Assembly (NCBI RefSeq): GCF_000383575.1
Contig: NZ_KB911579.1
Coordinates: forward strand, 998,221-1,062,220
DNA: 64,000 bases
From: Salinispora oceanensis
Lineage (GTDB): Bacteria; Actinomycetota; Actinomycetes; Mycobacteriales; Micromonosporaceae
Reading direction: 5' to 3'
Of the stretch, positions 33,301-40,928 are shown one piece after another. The position numbers and the translations under genes were made by a program. Below the pieces are notes generated by a model. That model worked only from the letters and a program-made list of their open reading frames with translations. It was not told the DNA's origin and made no database searches. Position 1 is the first letter of the stretch. Every line of letters begins with the position of its first letter.

Positions 33301-33810
33301 CACGATCAGGTCGACGAGCTGCCAGCGAGATGCCTCGGTGAGCAGCCGGGTGGCGGGCTCGTACCCGGCGCGCAGCCCGTGTTCAGTCACCACCCGCCCG
33401 GCATACGAGTGGTAGGTGGCGACCGTCGGCTCGCCGGCCAACGGATCGTCGAGCGGGGTTCGCCCGCTCCGGCCGAGCCGGCGAACGAGCTGACCGAGCC
33501 GGGTTCGGACGCGGTGCGCCAACTCCCCGGCGGCCTTGCGGGTGAACGTCAGGCCGAGCACCTGCTCCGGTTGGACATACGAATTGGCCACCAGCCAGAC
33601 CACCCGGGCGGCCATCGTCTCGGTCTTGCCGGAACCGGCGCCCGCGACGACGAGCAACGGCTCCACCGGGGCGGCGATGATGGCCGCCTGTTCCCGGGTA
33701 GGCGCCGGGAGTCGCAGCAGCTTCGCCAACTCGACCGGGGTGTACCGGGGCCCGGCATCGGCCCTCCGGGGAGTCGGGGCCGCCGCGCTGAACAGGGTCG
33801 GCTGGGTCAC
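30373..33810 (-). CDS. adnB: Double-strand-break helicase-nuclease subunit AdnB
   Basis: An 1145-residue UvrD-type motor fused to a RecB nuclease. Walker A AGAGSGKTETM (near 57), DEYQDTSHAQ (motif II, near 293), AVGDPCQSIYGWRGA (motif III), KGLEWDIVAVAGLSRG (motif V) and YVAVTRPRRLLL (motif VI) are intact, so the motor should be active. The C-terminal nuclease carries GRMDAVF and DVVDWKTG (near 1063). With AdnA it forms the actinobacterial end-resection machine. GTG 33810 overlaps the adnA stop (GTGA) and has GGAGGG 3 bases upstream. Confidence 0.92.
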   Translation of the reverse strand: MTQPTLFSAAAPTPRRADAGPRYTPVELAKLLRLPAPTREQAAIIAAPVEPLLVVAGAGSGKTETMAARVVWLVANSYVQPEQVLGLTFTRKAAGELAHRVRTRLGQLVRRLGRSGRTPLDDPLAGEPTVATYHSYAGRVVTEHGLRAGYEPATRLLTEASRWQLVDLIVRTYDGDMSEVDRMPSTITDAVLALAGELDEHLVEPDHLAAWTGRFFADVQSRPGRVYADVRRALTLAQVRLKLLPLVRAYARRKEDYEAMDFADQLARAARVARDHPVVGEIERDRYRVVLLDEYQDTSHAQVVLLNALFGGGHPVTAVGDPCQSIYGWRGASAGTLDRFRTEFAQADGAPAQVCTLTTSWRNRPEILGVANALATPLRAAGAQVPELRAALSVKEPIPHRTPRGVAAGTVHCALLDTYADEANWIADGLLRAWQGAAGMPGALPEHLPVVARPTTAVLVRLRSQIPAIESALRARGLPVDVVGLGGLLDTPEVRDVVCTLRVLADPTDGAALLRLLTGARWRIGPRDLVALHRRARAIAAARRQLAADDEPEIVPDVLDEATLVEALADLGPAPAYSAEGYARLRAAAQELGLLRYRLDQSLPDLIADVERTIGLDVEVAVRAGRDGAGDAGLARGHLDALGDVAARFSGETPGATLSAFLAYLAAAEDEERGLAPGEVEVVEGAVQVLTAHAAKGLEWDIVAVAGLSRGVWPGPVRNSDHWLGGLGVLPFPLRGDADGLPVLALAEAEEQRGVAQALADFTAAWRAHDEREERRLAYVAVTRPRRLLLCSGHWWGEGTKRPRGPSAFLRDLHQACRDGGAGQLVDEWATEPAPDAVNPTTEVVLRAEWPADPLGARRPVLTEAAALVRRYLTDGVPTRPAPGGGAVAGPPVPNVDELAADDPGGDDPEVARWRREADLLLAERAELTRQAGPIEVALPAALSVTQLVALRRDPAALARSLRRPLPTEPNPYARRGTAFHTWLEQRYGAGRLLDVDELPGAADADAAPDEALAELQERFLASEWADRTPVEVEVPFATVIGGVVVRGRMDAVFGRPGGRFDVVDWKTGRQPSGAAAAAAAVQLAVYRLAWAELAGVPVAQVGAAFHYVPDGATVRPVDLLDAVGLTALIAAVPEERGAEETTVG

Positions 33811-36800
33811 GGGCCCTCCGGTGGGCGAGTGTTCGAGGGTTCGACGACCTGGCGCCCCTGCCCGGACACCGGGCAACTGGTGCGCACCGGGCAGACCCGA
33901 CACTTCGAGTTGGCGACCGCGGCGAAGGTGGCGGCGGCCATCGTATCGGCGGTACGCCGTACCAGCGCGGTCGCCCAGCCGGCCGCCGGCCCCTCGCCGG
34001 CCGGCGGTTGGGCCTGTTCCCGGGCTTCCTTGGTGCCGGTGCCGAGCTGTACCAGGGAGGCTCCCCCGGACTCGGTCCCGAACTCGGCGAACGCGCCCGC
34101 CTCGACCGCCGCCTGGTACGCGCCCAGCTGCGGATGCTCGGCGAGGTCCGCTGCGGTCACCGCGGTCGACTTGCCGGTCTTGAGGTCAACCACCACGAGC
34201 CGGCCGTCCGGGTCGACCTCCAGCCGGTCGACCCGGCCGACCAGGTCGACCGGGTGCTGTGGATCATCCAGTCGAACGGCGAACTCGTGCTCGATGGCGA
34301 GCAGCCGACGCGGGTTGGTGGCCAGCCAGCGCAGCAGCTTGTCCACCATCGCCTCGGCGCGGGCCTGCTCCGGGCCGACCATCCACCGGGCCGCCAGCTC
34401 GATCGCGTCGAACCGGGCCGCCACGTAGTCGAGCAGGGCCCCCCGGTCCGAGCGGGCGTTCTCGGCCAGCATCGCGGCGGCGTGCACCAGATTTCCCACC
34501 CCCTGCGCCGCGCTGGCCGGTGCGCCCCCGCCGTGGCGTTCGAGCAGCCAGCGCAGGCTGCACCGCAGGGCGCTCTCCATCCCGGACGGGGTGACCCGCA
34601 CCGGCTCGCCGTCGGCGACCAACGGCCGTTCGTCGGAGAGCGGACGCAGCCCCCACCAGTCATCCGGGTGCGCCCCGGCGACCCCCTCAGCCGCGAGCCG
34701 GGCCAGCTCGGCCGCGGCCGCCCGCCGCCGGAGCACCGACGTACTCGGGTCGGTCACCGCGGTGCGTAGCTCCGCCACCAGTGACGCCAGTGTGAGCGCC
34801 CGGGGCGGCCGGCTGAGCGGCAACGTGGCCGTCCCCGCGTCGCCCGCTCCCGCACCCTCGGCTCGTCCCGCACCCTCGTCCGGTCCCGCACCCTCCCCCG
34901 GTTCCGCACCCCCGTCCGGCGGCGGGTCGGCCACGCCGAGTTCGTGCAGGAACCGGCTCGGCTGCTCGTCGTGGTCGTCGCCACCGACAGTGGCGCTGGC
35001 GACAGCGCTGACCATCAGCCGACGTCGCGCCCGGGTCACCGCGACGTGGAAGAGCCGCCGCTCCTCGTCCAACAGGGCCGAGGTCTGGCCAACAACGGAG
35101 ACCCGCGGCCCCTCGCCGGCCGAGCGGCCGGCGAGCACATCCACGAGGCGCTCCGACCCGAGCAGACTGCCCCGCAGCCGCAGGTCCGGCCAGACGCCCT
35201 CCTGCACTCCGACAACGGCGACCAGATCCCACTCCAGCCCCTTCGCGGCGTGCGCGGTGAGTAGCCGGACCGCGTCGCCCCGGTCCGCGGTCGGGGCGAT
35301 GGTGTCGGCGGGCAGATCCTGCCCGAGCACGTGGTCGAGGAAGACCTCGACCCGCGCCCCGGGCAGCCGGTCGGTGAACCGGGCGGCGGCGTCGAAGAGC
35401 ACCAACACCGCGTCCAGGTCCCGGTCGGCCGCCTCGGCGCGACGACGCCGGGCGATCTCCCCCTCTCCCGCCGCCGCCGGGGTTCGGGCCAGCGCCGCGG
35501 ACCAAAGGTCGGCGAGGCCGCTGGCCCGCCAGACCGCCCAGAGCACCTCCTCGGCGGTGGCACCCGGCCGGGCGGCCCCCTCCCGGGCAACCGCCAACAG
35601 ACCGGCCACCGTCTGCGCCGGCTCCGCCCACCGGCGGTCGATGCCGGCCAGCTCGGCCGGGTCCCGCAGCACCTCGACGATCAGCTCGCCGGAGGGTCGG
35701 CGGTCGCCGGCGGCGAGAGCCATCACCCGCAGCCCCTGCCGCAGCCGCCGTTCCGCCAGTGGATCCGCCCCGCCCAACGGTGAGTGCAGCAGGGCGACGG
35801 CCGCCTCCTCGTCGAGCCGGTCCGGGGCGAGCGCACAGCGCAACAGCAGCAACAGCGGGGCGACCGCCGGTTGCAGGTGCAGCGGCAGGTCCTCACCGTG
35901 TACAACAGTGGGCACCCCGGCGGCGTGCAGGGCGCGCCGCAGCGAGGGCAGCGCTCGGCCGGTGGAGCGCACCACCACGGCCATCTCCGACCAGGGCACC
36001 CCGTCGAGCAGATGCGCCGCCCGCAACGCGTGCGCCAGCCAGGCCGCCTCGCTGGCGGCCGAGCGGAACGTACGGACCTCCGCCACGCCCGCCGCCGCCG
36101 CGGGTGACGCCCGGATCCGCCGGTGGGTAGCCGGGCCGCGCAGCCGGCGGGCCAGCCGCGCGTGCGCCGCCAGCAGTCGGGGACCGGCCCGGTACGACGT
36201 GGTGAGCACGACCTGCGCGGCCGGTGCCCCGGAGGCGGTCCGGAATCGGTGCGGGAAGGTCACCACACCGCCCGGTTCGGCACCGCGGAAGCCGTAGGTG
36301 GAGGAGTCGGGATCGGCGAGGACGACCAGCGCCTTGCCGCCTCCCGCCACGGTCGCCAGCAGCTCCTGCTGGGCAGGGTCGGTATCGGCGTACTCGTCCA
36401 CGTAGACGTGCACCAGCCGGCGCCGCTCCGCGGCCAGCAGCGCCGGATCGTCGAGCAGCATGCCGGTGGCGGCGCGGACCAGCTCGGCCGGATCGTAGGC
36501 GATCGAACCGCGGTTGCCGACATCGCGCAGCGCGAGCACGGCGACATACTCCCGGAGGAACCGGGCGGCGGCCGGCCAGTCGGCCCGGCCGAGCCGCTCA
36601 CCCAACCGGGCCAGCTCCACCGGACCGACGCCCCGCTCGGCGGCCCGCATCAGCAGGTCCCGCAGCTGGCTGGCGAAGGCGCGGGTACGCAGGGCCGGGC
36701 GCAGGTCCTCCGGCCAGCCCACCGGATCGGCGTCCGGCTCCTCGCCCACCAGGTCCAGCAACTCCCGAATGATCAGATCCTGTTCGGGGCCGGTGAGCAG

Positions 36801-37241
36801 CCGGGGCGACGGCTCGCCGCGTTCCGCGGCGGCCCGGCGCAACAGCCCGAACGCGTACGCCGGAAAGGTGCGCACCAATGGCTCCCGCAGCACCCGGGGG
36901 CCGGCGCCGGCGATCCGGGCCTCAATGCGTTGGCGCAGGCCGGCGGCTTGCCGGCGACTGAAGGTGAGCACCAGGATGCGCTCGGGATCCGCCCCCTCGG
37001 CTACCCGCGCGGCGACCGCCTCGACCAGGGTGGTGGTCTTGCCGGTGCCCGGTCCACCGAGCACCAGCATCGGCCCGACGGTGTGGTCGATCACCTCCGC
37101 CTGCCGGGGGTCGTCGATCCGCTCGCCCAACAGAGCGTGCTCGCCCAACCGACTCTGCTCGCCCAACAGAGCGGCCTCGCCCGCCGGAGTGGGCGCCTCC
37201 GCCGGCCCGCCGGACCGGCGCACCAGCCGGTATGCCTGCAT
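33807..37241 (-). CDS. adnA: Double-strand-break helicase-nuclease subunit AdnA
   Basis: An 1144-residue partner of AdnB. Walker A GGPGTGKTTTL (near 64) is intact; motif II is DEYADTDPAQQ and motif III LADPDSSTYGFRGAE, where the usual Gln is Ser, so the motor may be weaker. The C-terminal nuclease has GRVDRLE and VVVDLKTGKS (near 1017). Four cysteines (one near 894 in ALRCSLRWLL, three in CRVCPVRTSCPV near 1115) match the AddB-type iron-sulfur staple. Two low-complexity linkers derive from 18-bp DNA repeats. ATG 37241 is chosen with a purine-rich GGGATGGGGGG upstream. Confidence 0.9.
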   Translation of the reverse strand: MQAYRLVRRSGGPAEAPTPAGEAALLGEQSRLGEHALLGERIDDPRQAEVIDHTVGPMLVLGGPGTGKTTTLVEAVAARVAEGADPERILVLTFSRRQAAGLRQRIEARIAGAGPRVLREPLVRTFPAYAFGLLRRAAAERGEPSPRLLTGPEQDLIIRELLDLVGEEPDADPVGWPEDLRPALRTRAFASQLRDLLMRAAERGVGPVELARLGERLGRADWPAAARFLREYVAVLALRDVGNRGSIAYDPAELVRAATGMLLDDPALLAAERRRLVHVYVDEYADTDPAQQELLATVAGGGKALVVLADPDSSTYGFRGAEPGGVVTFPHRFRTASGAPAAQVVLTTSYRAGPRLLAAHARLARRLRGPATHRRIRASPAAAAGVAEVRTFRSAASEAAWLAHALRAAHLLDGVPWSEMAVVVRSTGRALPSLRRALHAAGVPTVVHGEDLPLHLQPAVAPLLLLLRCALAPDRLDEEAAVALLHSPLGGADPLAERRLRQGLRVMALAAGDRRPSGELIVEVLRDPAELAGIDRRWAEPAQTVAGLLAVAREGAARPGATAEEVLWAVWRASGLADLWSAALARTPAAAGEGEIARRRRAEAADRDLDAVLVLFDAAARFTDRLPGARVEVFLDHVLGQDLPADTIAPTADRGDAVRLLTAHAAKGLEWDLVAVVGVQEGVWPDLRLRGSLLGSERLVDVLAGRSAGEGPRVSVVGQTSALLDEERRLFHVAVTRARRRLMVSAVASATVGGDDHDEQPSRFLHELGVADPPPDGGAEPGEGAGPDEGAGRAEGAGAGDAGTATLPLSRPPRALTLASLVAELRTAVTDPSTSVLRRRAAAAELARLAAEGVAGAHPDDWWGLRPLSDERPLVADGEPVRVTPSGMESALRCSLRWLLERHGGGAPASAAQGVGNLVHAAAMLAENARSDRGALLDYVAARFDAIELAARWMVGPEQARAEAMVDKLLRWLATNPRRLLAIEHEFAVRLDDPQHPVDLVGRVDRLEVDPDGRLVVVDLKTGKSTAVTAADLAEHPQLGAYQAAVEAGAFAEFGTESGGASLVQLGTGTKEAREQAQPPAGEGPAAGWATALVRRTADTMAAATFAAVANSKCRVCPVRTSCPVSGQGRQVVEPSNTRPPEGP
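34848..34919. repeat. 18-bp tandem repeat in adnA (four copies)
   Basis: Four 18-base units of the form TCCCGCACCCTCGNNCNG code for a Gly/Ala/Glu/Asp hexapeptide repeat in a linker of AdnA. Copies 1-3 differ at a few bases and copy 4 at more. Confidence 0.85.
37121..37174. repeat. 18-bp tandem repeat in adnA N-terminus (three copies)
   Basis: Three units beginning GCTCGCCCAAC encode LGEQSR/LGEHAL-type hexapeptides just before the helicase domain of AdnA. A partial fourth copy follows. Confidence 0.85.
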
Positions 37242-37371
37242 CCCCCCATCCCACCAGACCCGGCCGACAGATCCACATCCGCCCACGCCCACCGGGTCGC
37301 CCTGACTACCGCGCGACGCCAGCCGGGGCGGTCCTGCCGGCTGCCGCCGGGCCAGACCCGTGCGGCGGCGT

Positions 37372-37917
37372 TCAGCTCAGCCGGGACTCCAGGAGGTCGA
37401 GGGCCGCGGGGACGGTCGCCACGACGGAAAGTAGCTCCAGGCCCGCCGGCTTCAGGAAGGTCTGCCCAGCGAGGCCCCCCAGCCAGTCGAGCAGCGGACG
37501 GTAGAAGCCATCGGAATCCACCAGCACCATCGGCTTGCTGTGCAGCGTCAGCGTGGCGGTCGTCCAGACCTCGAAGAGCTCGTCCAGCGTGCCGAGGCCA
37601 CCGGGGAGGGTGAGGAAGGCATCCGACTTGTCGATCATTATGGTCTTACGGTCGGCCATCGACTCGGTGACCAGGAGTTCGTCGGAGGCGAGGTCAGCGA
37701 CCTCCAGATCAACCAGGGACTGCGGGATAACGCCCAGCGTCCGCCCGCCGGCGGCCCGCGCGCCGGCCGCCACCGCCCCCATCATCCCGACCCGGCCACC
37801 ACCGCTGACGAGCGTGTGACCGCGGCGGGCCAGCTCCGCGCCGGTCTCGGTCGCCAGGTCCAGAAAGCGTTGGTCAAGCGTGCGGGAAGACGCGCAGAAA
37901 ACACAGATCGCCGCCAC
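37372..37917 (-). CDS. LOG family protein (TIGR00730), copy 1
   Basis: A 181-residue Rossmann-like LOG protein: VFCASSRTLDQRF, SGGGRVGMMGAVA and PGGLGTLDELFEVW, the last being the PGGxGTxxE nucleotide-binding motif. The family hydrolyses nucleoside 5'-monophosphates to free base and ribose phosphate (cytokinin riboside monophosphate phosphoribohydrolase); the physiological substrate here is unknown. GTG 37917 follows the stop of copy 2 by only 2 bases, so the two are co-translated. Confidence 0.9.
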   Translation of the reverse strand: MAAICVFCASSRTLDQRFLDLATETGAELARRGHTLVSGGGRVGMMGAVAAGARAAGGRTLGVIPQSLVDLEVADLASDELLVTESMADRKTIMIDKSDAFLTLPGGLGTLDELFEVWTTATLTLHSKPMVLVDSDGFYRPLLDWLGGLAGQTFLKPAGLELLSVVATVPAALDLLESRLS

Positions 37918-37919
37918 GG

Positions 37920-38771
37920 TCAGCCCCGACCCCCCTCGTCCGCCGCGGCCCGCTGCTCGGCCGCGGTGACGGCGACGGACTCCTCGCGGATCGCCTCCTG
38001 CTCGGCGGAGAGCACCGCCTCCGCCTCGACGATGTGCCGCACGGCGGTGTTCACGTCGTCGGTGAGGCAGATCAGATCAAGATCAACCTCCCCGATCTTG
38101 CCCCCGGCCGCCATCGTGTCCCGCAGCCAGTCGAGCAGCCCGCGCCAGTAGTCGGCGCCCATCAGCACCACCGGGAACCGGGTCACCTTGCCGGTCTGCA
38201 CCAGGGTGAGGGCCTCGAACAGCTCGTCCATCGTGCCGAAACCACCCGGAAGCACCACGAACGCCTGGGCGTACTTGACGAACATGGTCTTCCGCGCAAA
38301 GAAGTACCGAAACTCGATCGCCACGTCGACCCAGTCGTTGATGCCCTGCTCGAAGGGGAGCTCGATGCCCAGGCCGACGGAGAGCCCGCCGGCCTCGCTG
38401 GCCCCCCGGTTGGCCGCCTGCATCACCCCCGGACCGCCACCGGTGATGACCGCGTAGCCGGCCCGGGCCAGCGCCCCGCCCAGCTCCTCGGCCAGCCGGC
38501 ACTCCGGGCTGTCCGGCAGGCTCCGCGCCGAACCGAAGACACTCACCGCTGGTTGCAGGTCGGAGAGGGTGTCGAAGCCCTCGACGAACTCGGAGAGGAT
38601 CCGCAGCGCCCGCCAGGCATCCCGGGTCTTCCAGTCACTGCGCTGGTGGGAGTCGAGCAGCCGCTGATCGGCGGTGCTGCCACCGATCACTGACCGACGT
38701 GGTGTCCCGGCGCCCCGGTGCTGGTCCCGCCGGGCCGCACCGGCTGCCTCCCGTCCGTTGCTCTCGCTCAT
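37920..38771 (-). CDS. LOG family protein (TIGR00730), copy 2
   Basis: A 283-residue LOG protein, longer than copy 1. An Arg-rich N-terminal 60 residues precede the domain: VSVFGSARS, VITGGGPGVMQAANRG, and PGGFGTMDELFEALTL with the PGGxGTxxE motif. An acidic C-terminal helix (EAEAVLSAEQEAIREE) is added. ATG 38771 has TACGGT exactly 7 bases upstream (leaderless type). It follows dapE on the same strand by 50 bases. Confidence 0.9.
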   Translation of the reverse strand: MSESNGREAAGAARRDQHRGAGTPRRSVIGGSTADQRLLDSHQRSDWKTRDAWRALRILSEFVEGFDTLSDLQPAVSVFGSARSLPDSPECRLAEELGGALARAGYAVITGGGPGVMQAANRGASEAGGLSVGLGIELPFEQGINDWVDVAIEFRYFFARKTMFVKYAQAFVVLPGGFGTMDELFEALTLVQTGKVTRFPVVLMGADYWRGLLDWLRDTMAAGGKIGEVDLDLICLTDDVNTAVRHIVEAEAVLSAEQEAIREESVAVTAAEQRAAADEGGRG

Positions 38772-38778
38772 GCAGGCA

Positions 38779-38784
38779 ACCGTA
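38779..38784 (-). promoter_or_regulatory. -10 box of leaderless LOG gene
   Basis: TACGGT on the minus strand, 7 bases before ATG 38771, in the gap after dapE. Confidence 0.55.
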
Positions 38785-38821
38785 GTGGAGAGGCGCCGGC
38801 GGGCGGGGCGCGCAGGGCCGT

Positions 38822-39895
38822 TCAGGCGACCGAGAGCCAGCGACGCAGCACCGCCGCACCGTCGCGGATCTTGCTGATCTCGACGTGTTCGTCCGGGTGG
38901 TGGGCGAGGTTGGGGTCCCCGGGGCCGAAATTCAGCGCCGGCGTGCCCAACGCCGCGAAGCGGGCGACATCCGTCCAGCCCAGCTTGCCGATCGGCGCGG
39001 TACCGACGGCGGCCAGGAACTCCTGCGCCGGCGCGGCCTCCAGCCCCGGCATCGCGCCGGCCGCCAGGTCGGTGATCGCCACCTCGAAGTCGGCGAACAC
39101 CTCCCGCACATGCGCCTCGGCCTGCTCCGGGCTCCGGTCCGGCGCGAACCGGTAGTTGACCTCGACCGTGCAGCGGTCGGGCACCACGTTGCCAGCGACC
39201 CCGCCGTTGATGCGCACCGCGTTCATCCCCTCGCGGTACTCGCAACCATCGACCGTCACCCGGCGGGCCTCGTACGCCTCGAGCCGGCGCAGCACCTCCC
39301 CAGCGGCGTGGATCGCGTTAACGCCGTGCCAGGAGCGCGCCGAGTGCGCCCGTACGCCGCTGGTGGAGACGGTTGCCCGCAGGGTGCCCTGGCAGCCCGC
39401 CTCGACGATCCCGTGTGTCGGCTCCAGCAGCAGCGCGAAGTCAGCCGTGAGCCACTCCGGGTGCGCCTCGGAGACGAGGAAGAGACCGTTGAATGTCGAC
39501 TCGATCTCCTCGGCCTCGTAGAAGAAGTACGTCACGTCGTACCGCGGCTCGGCCAGCGTTACCGCGAGGTGCAACGCGTACGCGACCCCGCTCTTCATGT
39601 CGGAGGTGCCGCAGCCGTACATCAGGTCGCCGCGCACCGTGGCCGGAAAGTTGTTGTTGATCGGGACCGTGTCGAGGTGGCCGGCGAGCACCACCCGCTG
39701 GTCCCGGCCGAGGTCGGTGCGGGCCATCACGGTGTTGCCGTACCGATAGGTGGTCAGGTGCGGCACACCGCGCAGCACATCCTCGACACAATCCGCGATC
39801 GCCTTCTCGTTCCGGGAGACGGACTCGATGTCGACCAGGGCACGGGTCAGGGCCACCGGATCAGCGAGGACCTCGGGGGTCAACGGGTTCTTCAT
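38822..39895 (-). CDS. dapE: Succinyl-diaminopimelate desuccinylase
   Basis: An M20-family zinc amidohydrolase of 357 aa, removing succinate from N-succinyl-LL-2,6-diaminopimelate in lysine/peptidoglycan precursor synthesis. VVLAGHLDTVP (zinc His, Asp; near 66-76), GCGTSDMKSGVA (bridging Asp), YEAEEIES (catalytic Glu and zinc Glu) and the dimerisation domain with the VEVNYRFAPD strand are present. ATG 39895 starts at a leaderless -10 box shared with dapD. The much longer open frame upstream is antisense to dapD and is discarded. Confidence 0.93.
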   Translation of the reverse strand: MKNPLTPEVLADPVALTRALVDIESVSRNEKAIADCVEDVLRGVPHLTTYRYGNTVMARTDLGRDQRVVLAGHLDTVPINNNFPATVRGDLMYGCGTSDMKSGVAYALHLAVTLAEPRYDVTYFFYEAEEIESTFNGLFLVSEAHPEWLTADFALLLEPTHGIVEAGCQGTLRATVSTSGVRAHSARSWHGVNAIHAAGEVLRRLEAYEARRVTVDGCEYREGMNAVRINGGVAGNVVPDRCTVEVNYRFAPDRSPEQAEAHVREVFADFEVAITDLAAGAMPGLEAAPAQEFLAAVGTAPIGKLGWTDVARFAALGTPALNFGPGDPNLAHHPDEHVEISKIRDGAAVLRRWLSVA

Positions 39896-39902
39896 AATCC
39901 GC

Positions 39903-39912
39903 ACGGTACCGT
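39903..39912. promoter_or_regulatory. Palindromic bidirectional -10 box of dapD and dapE
   Basis: The 10-bp palindrome ACGGTACCGT contains TACCGT on both strands. On the plus strand it ends 7 bases before dapD GTG 39920; on the minus strand 7 bases before dapE ATG 39895. Both genes thus have the same leaderless geometry from overlapping -10 boxes that share the central TA. No good -35 is seen for either. Confidence 0.7.
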
Positions 39913-39919
39913 CACAGAG

Positions 39920-40879
39920 GTGACCACTACGCAGTCTGCCTGGGGCATCGGCCTGGCCACCGTAACCGCTGACGACCAGGTGCTCGATACCTGGTACCCG
40001 ACCGGAAAGCTGGGCCTCGGCGAGCTGCCGCTGGTCCCGGGCGAGGATGAGGCGGATGTCCTCGACCTGCCGCCGGGAGCGGTCGGCGACCGGGCGCTGC
40101 CGGGTCTGCGGACCGTCCAGCTGGTGACCGTTCTCGGCTCGCTGGCCGACCCGATCAAGGACGCCGCGGACGCGTACCTCCGGCTGCACCTCCTCTCGCA
40201 CCGGCTGGTGCGGCCCAACGAGCTCAACCTCGACGGCATCTTCGGCAAGCTGGCCAACGTCGCCTGGACCTCGGCCGGGCCCTGCCCGCCGGAGCGGGTG
40301 GACGAGCTGCGGGTCATCGAGCGGTCCGCCGGCCGCCACCTCACCGTGTACGGGGTGGACAAGTTCCCCCGAATGACCGACTACGTGGTGCCCTCCGGCG
40401 TCCGGATCGCCGACGCGGACCGGGTCCGGATCGGCGCCCACCTCGCCTCCGGCACGACGGTGATGCACGAGGGCTTCGTGAACTTCAACGCCGGGACGCT
40501 CGGCGCCTCCATGGTCGAGGGGCGCATCACGCAGGGCGTGTTGATCGGGGACGGCTCCGACATCGGTGGCGGCGCCTCGATCATGGGCACCCTCTCCGGG
40601 GGCGGCACCGAGAAGGTCCGCATCGGCGAGCGGAGCCTGATCGGCGCGAACGCGGGCGTGGGCATCTCGCTCGGCGACGACTGCGTGGTCGAGGCGGGCT
40701 GCTACATCACGGCCAGCTCCAAGCTCACGCTGCCGGACGGTCGGGTGGTGAAGGCGCGCGAGCTGACCGGCGTCAACGGTCTGCTCTTCTGGCGCAACTC
40801 GGTCACCGGCGGACTCGAGGCGAAGCCGCGCTCCGGGCAGGGCATCGCGTTGAACGCCGCGCTGCACGCCAACGACTGA
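39920..40879 (+). CDS. dapD: Tetrahydrodipicolinate N-succinyltransferase
   Basis: A 319-residue trimeric left-handed beta-helix enzyme that transfers succinyl from succinyl-CoA to tetrahydrodipicolinate. The N-terminal domain (WGIGLATVTADDQVLDTWYP) is of the actinobacterial type. Hexapeptide repeats start near residue 167 (VRIADADRVRIGAHLASGTTV), followed by HEGFVNFNAGTLG, SDIGGGASIMG and RSLIGANAGVG. GTG 39920 agrees with the -10 box and with homologue length. Partner DapE is divergent from the same promoter, and DapC is 6 kb away. Confidence 0.95.
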   Translation: MTTTQSAWGIGLATVTADDQVLDTWYPTGKLGLGELPLVPGEDEADVLDLPPGAVGDRALPGLRTVQLVTVLGSLADPIKDAADAYLRLHLLSHRLVRPNELNLDGIFGKLANVAWTSAGPCPPERVDELRVIERSAGRHLTVYGVDKFPRMTDYVVPSGVRIADADRVRIGAHLASGTTVMHEGFVNFNAGTLGASMVEGRITQGVLIGDGSDIGGGASIMGTLSGGGTEKVRIGERSLIGANAGVGISLGDDCVVEAGCYITASSKLTLPDGRVVKARELTGVNGLLFWRNSVTGGLEAKPRSGQGIALNAALHAND

Positions 40880-40887
40880 CCGGGTGA

Positions 40888-40922
40888 CCGGTGGTTCCGC
40901 GGCGCTACCGCGGAACCACCGG
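40888..40922. terminator. Bidirectional terminator between dapD and the subtilase gene
   Basis: Perfect 15-bp inverted repeat (CCGGTGGTTCCGCGG, 5-base loop CGCTA) lying between the two convergent stops, 8 bases after dapD and 6 bases after the peptidase gene. Confidence 0.88.
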
Positions 40923-40928
40923 GGTGAC

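Noticed and set aside
34591..36297. Long plus-strand ORF opposite adnA
   Set aside because: Ser/Arg-rich translation of the antisense strand of adnA; no ribosome site and no homology pattern.
38885..39919. Extension of dapD upstream through dapE, and of dapE upstream through dapD
   Set aside because: Both extensions are antisense to the other gene; homologue lengths and the palindromic promoter define starts at 39920 and 39895.
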